Assembly: GCA_018350325.1 (NCBI GenBank)
Contig: JAEVLN010000040.1
Location: forward strand, 310,001-374,000
Source of the DNA: Globodera rostochiensis
Taxonomy: Eukaryota > Nematoda > Chromadorea > Rhabditida > Heteroderidae
Direction: 5' to 3'
Length of the DNA: 64,000 nt
Position 1 is the first letter of the stretch; every line of letters begins with the position of its first letter. Positions 11,216 to 21,600 of the stretch are shown piece after piece. Below the pieces are notes generated by a model. It was given only the letters and a program-made list of their open reading frames with translations. It was not told where the DNA came from and made no database searches. Made by a program: the position numbers and the translations under genes.

Positions 11216-11490
11216 ATCGACCTGGATCTGGCATCCATGGATTTTTTTTTGGATCCAGTATCCAGATCCAATGGGGCAATCCGGTGATTTGGATTTTTAT
11301 GAATTTTTATCAATAAATTTCTATGCCGTTTATCCAAATGTGACATTATATCACCAAGATGCCTACTCACCAGAACCTAATGGACAAGCTGAATTTACAG
11401 CATCAACAAACATATGATTATAGAAATTTTGTTGATTTGCAATTAAAAAGTTAAAAAATGGTGATAGATATTTTTTGAAGCATTCCAGAG
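11216..11490. other. Flank of the LTR element
   Basis: A possible third coiled-coil exon remnant lies near 11365-11420 (after TCACCAG). Nothing else is recognised. The six bases before the LTR (CCAGAG) do not match those beyond the other LTR. Confidence 0.4.
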
Positions 11491-11825
11491 TGAAGCGGGA
11501 GGGCCCTTCCCGGGATCGGGGCGCACGAAGTATTAACCATCAATTTATTGTCTCATCTCAAACTTGGGTAATTAAACCTCGTCTTTTATGACGATTACAT
11601 GATGGAATGGAATTGGAGTGGGGAGAACATTTAAGTGGGGATAAGCATAAAGTCACACCGGGAAGGGGTGAGTTCATCGATCACATCGCCGGCGGTGAAT
11701 GAGTGAATGACAAAGTGAACGGAGTTGATCGGTGGGGACGGAGGCGGACCTTTCCCGGGGTGGGACATTGCCGGAAACGGGAAGGACCAATTAAATCCCT
11801 TAACCAATTCATACTGTGCCTTACA
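11491..11825 (-). repeat. 3' LTR
   Basis: 335 bases. In element orientation it begins TGTAAGGCACAG and ends CGCTTCA. It matches 26840-27185 throughout with scattered substitutions. It carries a near-palindrome around GGGCCC, an AATAAA on the element strand at 11549-11544, and the SL1 sequence. Confidence 0.9.
11557..11578 (-). promoter_or_regulatory. SL1 spliced-leader sequence inside the 3' LTR
   Basis: The minus strand reads the full 22-base nematode SL1 (begins GGTTTAATTACCC, ends AAGTTTGAG) with no mismatch. It is followed by ATGAGAC and an AATAAA, not by the GT donor of an SL RNA gene, so this is not an SL RNA gene. Confidence 0.85.
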
Positions 11826-11836
11826 CCTCTTTTCCT
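11826..11836 (-). promoter_or_regulatory. Polypurine tract
   Basis: AGGAAAAGAGG on the minus strand directly precedes the TGTAAGG start of the 3' LTR. This is the position of the plus-strand primer in LTR retroelements. Confidence 0.75.
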
Positions 11837-11937
11837 GGGGAAGATCGTCCCCGATCTGTGTCCGAAAATGGGATGCTGAGACGAATTTGGGGTTTTGCCC
11901 CCGGGCTTAAATTTTGAATGGTGGGGGCATTGAATGC

Positions 11938-14900
11938 TTAAGTGCGGCAAAATCTTTGGGTGTGTCCGATCTTCCGGCATCGGTAACAGATCACTTCGGG
12001 TCTCCTCCCGACATTCGAGTTCGACTGTCCCCGCTGAGCTGCGCTTGCGAACGACGCTCTCGCTGGTGGATGTTGCTGCGGATATGGAGTCGTTCGGGCA
12101 CTCGGACCGACGCGCGGATGATGTATCACCGAAGGTCTGCTTTCTGCTCGGATCATCGGCGGTCTGATGGTCGAGTTGAAGAAGACGGGTCCCCTCGGGC
12201 CAACGGCTGTCGGGGCACTGATTGGCGGAAATGCTTGCCCTGTGAATGCGACCGGACCACCTGTTGAAACGAAAGGGACCCCCACCATATTAATTCCCAT
12301 CCCCCCTTGGGCTCGGCATTCGTCCTGTGCAATGAGGTCGCGGTCTGCGTAGAATTCGTAGGCCATCGGGACCATTCCGTCTCCTCTGGCAATAGTGGGC
12401 CCCGACCTCTGAGGCCACGGGTTGGCGATCAGGTTCACGTACTCCGGCGTGACCACTGTCGTCATTCGGAGCGCTTCATCCACAAACTTCCTCCACACTG
12501 TCCCCTTATGCCATAATAAGGTGATGTCCCCTATCACCACCAGTCCAAAGCGAGGCCGGGAGAGAGCCACCGTTGTCCTCGCCGAGTCCGCCCAAAACTC
12601 TTTGCCGGCTTCCGCTCCTACTGCTCGGCCTGCCCTCGTTCGGGTGGTGAGCACCAACACCAAATCAGCCTCCTGACTTTGGATGGAGTCCACCGTCCCA
12701 ACTTTCACGTTGTTCCAGTGGCGATTTTCGATCGCCATCGCCATTTGTTTTCGTTCTGCCTGGTAGAAACATACCACCTGAATGAGTCCTGGAAATGTTC
12801 CTTGTATAATCCCTAAAAATCCCAGGGCCGTTTCCCGGTGTTGTGGGTTGTGGGATGAAAATGAAACGTTCTCCGCCTGCATGGCAGATGGTTGATGGAC
12901 TAACACAATTGGACAGTCCGCCGTCACAATTCGGGGTCCCATAAACGAGAGGAACATCCCCATTTCGTTGTCTGGCCGAGCAGCGACGAGTTTGTCGCCA
13001 GCTGGTCGGTAGACTCCCATGTCTAGACTGCGGACAATGGCCGAGTGCGACCTGTAACATTTTGAGAGAACTGTTCGGTCAATTCCCCGGGCCCTTTCCA
13101 ACACTTCCAGTACGGATTCAAATCCGAACTTTCCTCGGACCGACACCATCTGACTCGGTAAATGTACTCTCAGTTGCTGCTTATCTCCTGTCAACAAAAT
13201 TTTCCGCACTGCCCTGAATTGACTGAGCGTCGAAATGATTGCTGCCAGCGACGCTTGTCCACACTCATCCACGATCATGTGTGACACTGCTCCCCAGTCC
13301 AGTGCCAACTCCTCGGCTAAAGCTAACGTCATGAAGTATACCCTGTACTTGTTGTGGTCCAACAGATCTCCGGCCGCCGCTCTTTCTCGAGCTCTTCTCG
13401 GTGCCTCCTCAAAGTCCTGAACGTACTTTTTGTAGGTTTTATTGGAGTCCCATTTCCTTTCCGGGGGTCCCGGAATGTTACCGTCCCTTTGCACGGCTTG
13501 GACCAGCAAATTGTCCCCTAGGGGCCGAATCCGGTCCATGTACTTCCCTTTACCTTGACCACTGAAAAGTGCCAACATTGGCGCTTTTTCATTGCCTAAT
13601 GCTTCCATCGTGTCTTTTACCAATTCACACACTGCTACATTCAGCGGTGAGACGGCCAGTACCACTGCTTTTGGGTCTTTTTTTAGCAGATCGGCAATGC
13701 TTGCCGCTGCGGAAACACTTTTTCCGGTGCCGGCGGGTGCCTGCTGAAAGAGCGTTCGCACTTCATCGTCCAAGAACAGCTGGTGAGCCACTCGCTGATC
13801 TTCATTCAGTCGCTGGCCTGCTCCACCTTCATTTCCTGTCAGCCTACCGGCTGGTCTTACGTCGTCCTCGCCCATTCCCATCAATACTCTGAGAATTTTG
13901 GCCACCGGATCCTTACCTTTCATGATTTCTGAAGGGGCTGATTTTTCGAAGTTTTCTTCCCTAAAAGGCAGACCCCCCAAATTAGGAACTGGTACCACTC
14001 GGGAGTCAACTTCTCCCAAAATGCTTTCCCAGTCCGTCCATCCACGTCCATAGCCTTTCTTCGCTTCAAATGCCAACAACATGCGGACTGTCGCGTTCAT
14101 CGTCCCCCACTCGTCTTCTCTGACCGCCACGTCCAACACTCTGCCTCGTGCGCAAAATTGCGCCTCGTTGTCGTGGGCCACTTTTGCTCGGACCGGCGTG
14201 TCCTCCTCCCACGCTTCCACGAAGTCCGCCACCGCGGCCTTCGTTTCCAGCGTCCACTCAAAAGACAGCAGCTGTGCTCGCGACAGGCGCTTTTGGAGTT
14301 CCTCTGGTCGAACTTGTGGTCGTGTCCAGCTGAGTGTCACGTTCACCGCCTGTTTGGCCAGCTTTTCCTCTTCAAAGCAACGTTGTGCTGCAGCAGCTGC
14401 TCCCATCAATCTTTCTGAAAATTGGTCCAAGGGGAAACGAAATGATTCGGAACATTCCTTCATTCCGATTACAACCAAACTTTCATGGGCCTTTTTCTCG
14501 TCTCCCTTCCTAAATGGTGTAATATTTGGGAGTATATAGCTTTCAGACTGCCACCATTCCTGCGGCGAGGTGATTTTCGTTACCTCCAAATACACAACTT
14601 GATTAACTCGCAGTCCTTCCTGCGAAATTTTGGTCAGCTGCCGGGCATAAACGATCAAAGGGCACAGCAGTTGTGCCGCAACCACAGTTGCTGACTTAAA
14701 GCCGCCCCCGCGGTATCGATTGATTGACGTGATGATGCCTGGCCGATAAAACCCTACACTTAACTTTATTTCTTTGACTTTCAACGCCGATGCCTGCGTG
14801 TTGATTCGGCCTTGGACTAGCCAGGACGGTCTTCCATCTGTTGGGTTCATGTCGTGGGATAAGTTTGAGAATTTTTCGTTCATTTTCCAATCGCTTATTA

Positions 14901-15477
14901 CCGCAGTGTCACCAATTTGCAAAAGCCTTACCAGATCTCTTTTTACCAACTCATCGGGAATCCACATGAAAAATGGGCCAGGGCCTTTAAGCTTTCCCCC
15001 TATAATGCCTTTTGGGTGAGTTTGACAAATCAAATATTTGTTTGGCTCTTTCGCATCATCTTCTAAAGGTAAAGGGGTTGGGTCCCGAACCTGGAAATCC
15101 ATTTCACTTCCCTCCGAAAATCCGCCATTTGCAAATCCTTCCGCCACTTCTTCATTGGGCACCGCCCTTTCTCTTTCTTCCTGTAAGTCCATCCGGTTTA
15201 AAACTTCCTCCAACTCAATTGAACTTCCACGCACTTCCTCTGCACCTGACGGTGCTTCATTTAATTCCTCCCCCATTTCTTCTGCACCCGACACCAACTC
15301 TGAATTCTCTTTCTGCACGCCTAACGGCGTCTCACCGATTTCCACTTCCTCTCGTTCCTTCACCACCATTACCTCGGCTTGCGCCGTTTCCACCTCTTCA
15401 CTAACCACATGCTCACCGTCCGCCACAGTTGTCGCGTCCGCCTTCGGAGTCCGTCGTGCTGAACGTTTCTTGGTCAT
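11938..15477 (-). CDS. Superfamily-1 (UPF1-like) helicase with C-terminal zinc knuckle, in LTR element
   Basis: 1179 codons. Walker A is GTGKS at about residues 583-587. Motif Ia is VSPLNVAVCEL, motif II is VDECGQ (about 735-740), motif III LTGDKQQL (about 762-769), motif IV CYRSHS (about 808), motif V VDSIQSQEADLV (about 930-941) and motif VI ALSRPRFGLVVIGD (about 965-979). The order and the DECGQ form match SF1B helicases of the UPF1/DNA2 group, which unwind nucleic acid with ATP. The last residues are CYRCRKIGHTQRFC, a Gag-type CCHC knuckle (C-x2-C-x4-H-x4-C). The first 150 or so residues are acidic and low in complexity. The start lies 129 bases after the pol stop and in the same frame, so a separate start or separate mRNA is needed. 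A T9 tract followed by TTAAG about 20 bases upstream could be a trans-splice acceptor. A role in packaging, reverse transcription or RNA-decay evasion is conjecture. Confidence 0.85.
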   Translation of the reverse strand: MTKKRSARRTPKADATTVADGEHVVSEEVETAQAEVMVVKEREEVEIGETPLGVQKENSELVSGAEEMGEELNEAPSGAEEVRGSSIELEEVLNRMDLQEERERAVPNEEVAEGFANGGFSEGSEMDFQVRDPTPLPLEDDAKEPNKYLICQTHPKGIIGGKLKGPGPFFMWIPDELVKRDLVRLLQIGDTAVISDWKMNEKFSNLSHDMNPTDGRPSWLVQGRINTQASALKVKEIKLSVGFYRPGIITSINRYRGGGFKSATVVAAQLLCPLIVYARQLTKISQEGLRVNQVVYLEVTKITSPQEWWQSESYILPNITPFRKGDEKKAHESLVVIGMKECSESFRFPLDQFSERLMGAAAAAQRCFEEEKLAKQAVNVTLSWTRPQVRPEELQKRLSRAQLLSFEWTLETKAAVADFVEAWEEDTPVRAKVAHDNEAQFCARGRVLDVAVREDEWGTMNATVRMLLAFEAKKGYGRGWTDWESILGEVDSRVVPVPNLGGLPFREENFEKSAPSEIMKGKDPVAKILRVLMGMGEDDVRPAGRLTGNEGGAGQRLNEDQRVAHQLFLDDEVRTLFQQAPAGTGKSVSAAASIADLLKKDPKAVVLAVSPLNVAVCELVKDTMEALGNEKAPMLALFSGQGKGKYMDRIRPLGDNLLVQAVQRDGNIPGPPERKWDSNKTYKKYVQDFEEAPRRARERAAAGDLLDHNKYRVYFMTLALAEELALDWGAVSHMIVDECGQASLAAIISTLSQFRAVRKILLTGDKQQLRVHLPSQMVSVRGKFGFESVLEVLERARGIDRTVLSKCYRSHSAIVRSLDMGVYRPAGDKLVAARPDNEMGMFLSFMGPRIVTADCPIVLVHQPSAMQAENVSFSSHNPQHRETALGFLGIIQGTFPGLIQVVCFYQAERKQMAMAIENRHWNNVKVGTVDSIQSQEADLVLVLTTRTRAGRAVGAEAGKEFWADSARTTVALSRPRFGLVVIGDITLLWHKGTVWRKFVDEALRMTTVVTPEYVNLIANPWPQRSGPTIARGDGMVPMAYEFYADRDLIAQDECRAQGGMGINMVGVPFVSTGGPVAFTGQAFPPISAPTAVGPRGPVFFNSTIRPPMIRAESRPSVIHHPRVGPSARTTPYPQQHPPARASFASAAQRGQSNSNVGRRPEVICYRCRKIGHTQRFCRT

Positions 15478-15606
15478 TATAGCAGTTAATTAGTTTTGCT
15501 TAACCGAAAAAAAAAAATTTTGATTGAGTTGATGAGTTTGAACTTGAAAATGAAAGTGAAAGATCACGTGAACTAAAGGACTAAGACCTGTGGATTTTGC
15601 CTAAAT

Positions 15607-18600
15607 TTATGGTTTTGGTGAATTGTGTACGTAGCGGGTTGGTTTGGTAAGCTTAGCGCGAGATCTTAGTTCGTAACGCTGTGGGATTATTTCCTTATTT
15701 TGGGATGGGGCGGGAATATCCTTTCCGGACTCCTCTAACTCGTTATCCGATTGGTCAGGGGACATTTCGGAGGGTAAATTTGGATGAGAATGCCCCGGAA
15801 TGTCTGAAATTTCTTCAGCCGAAGCGTCACAAAGTGCCGCTTTTTCTTCGGGATCCAGACTGGGTCTGGTACATGCGGGTCCTAAATTTTCTATACATTT
15901 TTTGAGTTGGTTTACATGAACGCGCCGCGGGTTTGATTGTGGGGAGTTACAGCTTGTGATGGTAGCGTAAATTCCATCTAACTCGATAATCCTAAAAATT
16001 CCTCTCCAGGGCATATGGAATTTTTTAGAGGTGCCAATTTTGCCAGCGTAATTTTTCATAAGGACTCTATCTCCGATTGTTAGAGCCGGTGACCTAACCG
16101 TTTTGTCGTATTGGATTTTCATCCTTTCCTGAGCATCTGCATGAACTTCCGACGCGCTTTTCCACGCTCTCCGAAGAGAGGTCACTAGTTTTTGTTTGAA
16201 TTCGGTTTCGTCTGTGAATGCTATTGGATCCCTGATTTTTGGGTTCAAAATTTGGTCAACGCAGAATATGGGGTCTCTGCCGAATACTAAAAAGTATGGT
16301 GATTCCTGAGTGGATGAATGAACAGAAGTATTATAGCAAAAATTGGCATATTCTAGGAATTCGTCAAAGTCTGGTTGTTCTTTGGTTATGTACTTGGCTA
16401 AGATATTATTGAAAGTCCTAAATGTCCTTTCCGTAGCCGCGTTACCCTGCGACCAGTACGGCACGGCATATTTCTTATTAATGTACAATAGTGCACAGAA
16501 GTCTCTAAAGAATTCCGACGAAAATCCTGTAGCATTATCGCTTACTAACTCAGTGCATCCTCCAAACTTGAGGTAGCAATTTACCAAAAAGGCCTTAGCT
16601 ATGGTTTGGGACTTTGCATCAGGCAACGGAACTGATATGACATATTTGCAGAACCAGCCGATTATATTTAGAATATACTTATTGCCACGGTTTGTCACGG
16701 GAAACGGTCCGGCTAAGTCTAATCCAACTCGTGCAAACAGGGTATTTGCCGGAACCATTTGCATTTCTGCCCGATAGGCTGGTGTGGGGGAATGTCTCAG
16801 TTGGCAAGTGATACATTGCTTATACCACGTTAAAATGTCGGAATATTGAAGGGGCCAATAGTACTTACGACACTTTTTGAGTGTTTTCTTCAAGTCCATG
16901 TGTCCGCCACCTAATGGTGAACAGTGAAATGCGTCAAAGACGAGAGATCTTAGCGAGATCGGAATGTAAATTTTTGGCGGTAAATCGGAATACTTGAAAT
17001 ATAGGATACCCGAGTCCAATGCTAAGTTTTTTGCATTGACCGTTAGCGTTTCTTTGTCTCGGGAGTCCATTTCCACGGGAAATTCGCCCGTTTCCAAAAA
17101 TTTGATCAGTTTCGAGGCTTGAGGGTCATCTCTCTGTTCTTTTTTCATATCCACGTGATACGTGTGTCCATCTTTGGCTCTGAGTATTAGATTGTTGATA
17201 AAAGGGTCGAAAATTATTCTTTGTTCAATGGACAAGGATAGGCAAATTGGAAATTCTGCGATATCCTCCAGTTCGTCTAAATTTTCGACTTCTTTAATCG
17301 GAACATTTTCTTGTACCCTTGACAGGGCGTCTGCCAAACTATTCTGCTTTCCAGCAATATGCACTATTTTGATCTGGTACCCCTGCAGTTCTATTAACCA
17401 TCTGGCTAAATTGGGGTGGGCCTCTGCTTTCTTTAATAGGTATGCAAGTGGCTTGTGGTCGGTATGTAACTCAACGTCCGACATGAAAATGTACGGTCTG
17501 AATTCCCTGAGAGCATAAATTATAGCTCCTAATTCTACTTGAACTGGAGGCCACTTCCTTTCAGAAGCGCTGAGAGTTCTACTGCAATAGCTGACTGCTG
17601 AAAAGGTGCCAGTTTCGTTTTTCTGCATTAGAATTCCAGCTTGCCCTACTAAGGAGGCATCGGTGAAAATGTGAAAGGGTTTTGAGTAATCAGGAAAGGT
17701 CAGGGAGGGCTCTTGAGACAGGAGTTCCTTTATTTGGTGAAAAGCCGACTTTTGCTCTTCTTCCCAACGGAAGTTCGTATTTTTACGCGTTAGGCGAGTT
17801 AAGGGTTCAACAATTGTGGAAAAATTGGGAATGTGCCTTCTGTAGAACGATGCCATTCCCACAACTCTTTTTATTTCCTTTACATTTAGGGGTTCGGGCA
17901 AATTTTTGATGATTTCTATGCGACTCAGACTCGGTCTGTAACCCGTGGAATCTAAAATGTGTCCTAGAAAATTCATTTGTGATGTGGCGAAAATACATTT
18001 CTTGGGACTAAGCTTTAGATTAAATTGGCGAAATCTTTCAAAGACTTTACGTAAGGCCGAGATGTGCTCTTCAAATTTGGGAGATTTGGTGAAAATTAGT
18101 ATGTCATCCACGTATGCTATGACGTCGTCGTTTAGACCAGTTAAGACCCTAGCCATGGCCCTTGAGAATGCCGCAGTGGCATTCTTTAATCCAAACGGCA
18201 TGTGGGTCATTTGATAGACCCTATCCTCCGTGATTACGCCACATTTTCTTGAGGCTTCGGAACTTAACTTAATTTGCAAATAGCCACTAGATAAGTCTAG
18301 AGACGTATAAAAATGGCAATTTGCTACACGTTCCATTATGGCATCCATCCTTGGAAGTGGGTAATGATCCGGGACCGTTACCTCGTTTAGACGCCTAAAG
18401 TCTAGACACGGACGTATTCCTCCATCCTTTTTCTGGACTATGACAAACGGGGTTACCCACGGGGTGTCTGATTCAACCATGACCCCCGACTTTAAAAGTT
18501 GGTCAATATGTTTTTGAAGCTCCTCCCTGTATCTGTAGGGAGTTCTGCGAGGTCTAGCGGAGACCGGATCTTCCGTTGTCGTTATTATGTTGTGTTCACC

Positions 18601-21600
18601 TTCAGTAAATGACCCTAAGTCATATTGAGACCTGCTGAATACATCCTGAAATTCTGCACAAAGTTCTTTTAGCTTTTCTAAGTTTTGTCCTGTGACTGAG
18701 CTTTTTGAAAAGTCAATTTCAAACTGAGGATCTATTAAGATCCCATCTTTATCGGTTATGGCCATTACTATCTCTTCCCTGTCTTCCGAAAATATGCCAT
18801 TACTGATTTGTTTGATTTCACCTGCGTACGCGAGGTGTTTTCCTTTATAAATCTGAACCGGTTTTTCAGTTGGATTCATTAAGAACATTTCCACAGTCCC
18901 TTTACAGGGCGCCGATATAACAGGGATTAGCCCAAAATTTTCTTCCAGTAGTTTGTCGTCCAGGGTATGTATGCATATTGGGTTTTCTGGAAGTATACTC
19001 GAATCTATTTGAGCTTTAACAATGATCCCTAGGTTAGGAGGTATTACAAAGGAGTTTTTGGCCTCAATTCTTAGATTGTTCATTAATTCTTTGCCTGGTT
19101 TATGTGATCCTAGCGAGGTGATATAGTCACCGATCTGAAACCTTTTGTTTCGGTAATCAAAAGTCAATGGAGGTAATTTCTCTAAGACGTCACAGCCTAT
19201 TAGAGCCTTATAGTCTTGGGTTTTGAATTTAGAATCATCGACGAAATGCACGGTTACTTCAATTTCTGTGTTTCCAAGTGAAAAGGTCACAGTTCCCTTT
19301 TCTTCGAGGATAATTGTGTGGCCTGATGCACTAATCACTTTAACTGATGTGGGGTAAGATGAACAGTTCCATTTTCTGGCCATTGATTTGGGAGCTATGC
19401 TAATGCTAGCCCCAGTGTCAATTAAGCATTGAATCGGGGTGGAATTTATCCTAGCCTCAATGATTGAGCAATTCGGTGAAATGGAACCAAGAGCCGTAGC
19501 CGAAATCATATTGATTTGATGGCCACCTGGATGCTCTTTAGACTTCTCATTCGGTGCCCCTTTTTTGTTTCTCCATATGAGTCTACTTGAGACAGGTTCC
19601 CTTCTCCTTGGTCCTTTATTCTTGCTCTGATCGAAGTGCGGGTAGGAAATCCATTCCAGGAGATGTAGGAAAGGATCTTCTGCCGGATCTCCTGATTTAA
19701 ATTTTCCAAAGACCACTCGACGGGTCGACGGGACAATGGTCACCCCTCCAAACCGATCAATCAAATTAGCTCCAATAATGATTTCAAAATCTTCTTTTTC
19801 GAAGAAGCCGTCGTCCATAAAAATGAGTGGTGCCTTTCCTAAGTTATTCCCTTCTCTAGCGAAGTGAGCCCAAGCCATTGTTTTGCCTACCGGATCTTTG
19901 CCCGATGCTTCTGCTTCTTTTGGTGAAGTTCCGAACGAACGCAGTCGAGTCTTGACTGGTGTTCTGTCTGTTTCCGGGATTCTTGACAGGCTTAAAATTC
20001 GTTCAGTTGCTACTGAAGTTTCAGAAGCACTATCAACTAATGCCCGAAATTCTACACCATTCACTTTGATAAGGATGATCGGGAGATCTAAATGTGCGGG
20101 GACAAACTCTGAGTTGTCCAAATTCGCGTGATCTCTAGCTAATCGAAGCATGAACACTGATTCGCACTCATTATTGGCTTTTCTGTCTCTCTTATGAGAG
20201 TTCATTTCGCTGGCGGTGGGAGGGAGTCTATTCACCGGAACATATCGGATAGATGGAACTCTTTCCCAAGATTGAACTATTTGCGCCACTGGGTTTGGTA
20301 TTGGATTAGAAGGCATTGACTGTTGTAGTACCGTTTGTGCTAGTGCCGTTCCCGGGTTCCCTACGAGTAACCGTCCCAGGCGTCCATCTCCAGCGTATAT
20401 TTCTAGTGCAAGGAGCCCAAATCTGATCAATATGTCTGTCAGAGAAATGATTGCGATTATGGAGATACTGACTTTCCAAATGGTGGACCAATCGCCAAAT
20501 ATTTCTTTCTCCAGTTCGTCCTTTGTTCTTTCCCATCCACTGGAAAAGGATGACGACAATTTGGTGTCCCTTTGATGAATTTGGTATGTGATGTCACTCG
20601 TTTTGATCATATTGGTAACGAATGCATGGAAATTAAAGTCAGTAACATTCATCATAACTAGGTGGTGAAATGCATGAGTGGGTATTTGAGAGATTGGACT
20701 GGGAGTCCATCGAAAATTGTCATCCCTGAGTACCGTCACTTTTGAAATTTTCGCAGTGACTTGGTCAACCTCCAGAATTTCTCCATTGAGTTGAAGAGTA
20801 ATTTTCCTGGAGTCTGAACAGCTTACTTTTCGGGAAAAGGGTACAATGTCAATGGACTGAGGATTTAGGAAAGCTGCATTTTCTCCTCCATGTACTTTGA
20901 ATGCCAAGGGAATGAGTTCATAACACTCTGTTTCTGAGCTAGTTGGCACAAACCGGTAATCCTTAGCATTTAGTTGAATGCAGGGCCATATTTTGAGTAG
21001 GGAGGCTCCAGCCCTTTTAGCTACTATCTGAGTTTTCTTGAAAATCATACGGGCTAGTGTTGTCGGATCTATTAGTAGAGCCGTTTCAGCCCACCGATGT
21101 GATTCTTCCATCAGATCGCAGGTTGCGGCAGCTGCGTGCTTAAATGCATATGCCATGGTCTCTGCTATCTCAGCATCTAAATATGTTAGTTCTGATGCTA
21201 GCTGTGAACTTGTCACAAATCCTGATGTTGATCGCTTTCTTCTGGCCTGACGGCCATTCTTGCTAATTTGGTATGCCAGTTTTTGTTCAGTTACTCTAAG
21301 TGTGCCATTGCAGTTTAGTACTGTAGGTCTCCCCGGTGGATCAGTTAGGGCGAGTTGTATCTCATCTGCGAGCCAGGTGTTATTTAGTAAGTGTCCGTTA
21401 TATGACCCAAACAAGCGATATTCGCAGTTCTTTCCTGACTCTGGTTCCCAAATTAGTTGAGTTTTGTCACTCATTGTACAACTACCCCTTCCATAAGGAC
21501 AGTCTTCGAGTTGACCTAATGGAGAGTGGACAATCTTGTCACCAAAACGAGAGTTAACAAGTGTTTTAAAGAGGTAGCAATTCTCGCTTGAGCTTTCTGC

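Noticed and set aside
11557..11578. SL RNA gene
   Set aside because: The SL1 sequence is not followed by a GT donor or the rest of an SL RNA, and it lies inside an LTR.
11914..15493. Plus-strand ORFs opposite the helicase
   Set aside because: Shadow frames of the long minus-strand helicase ORF.
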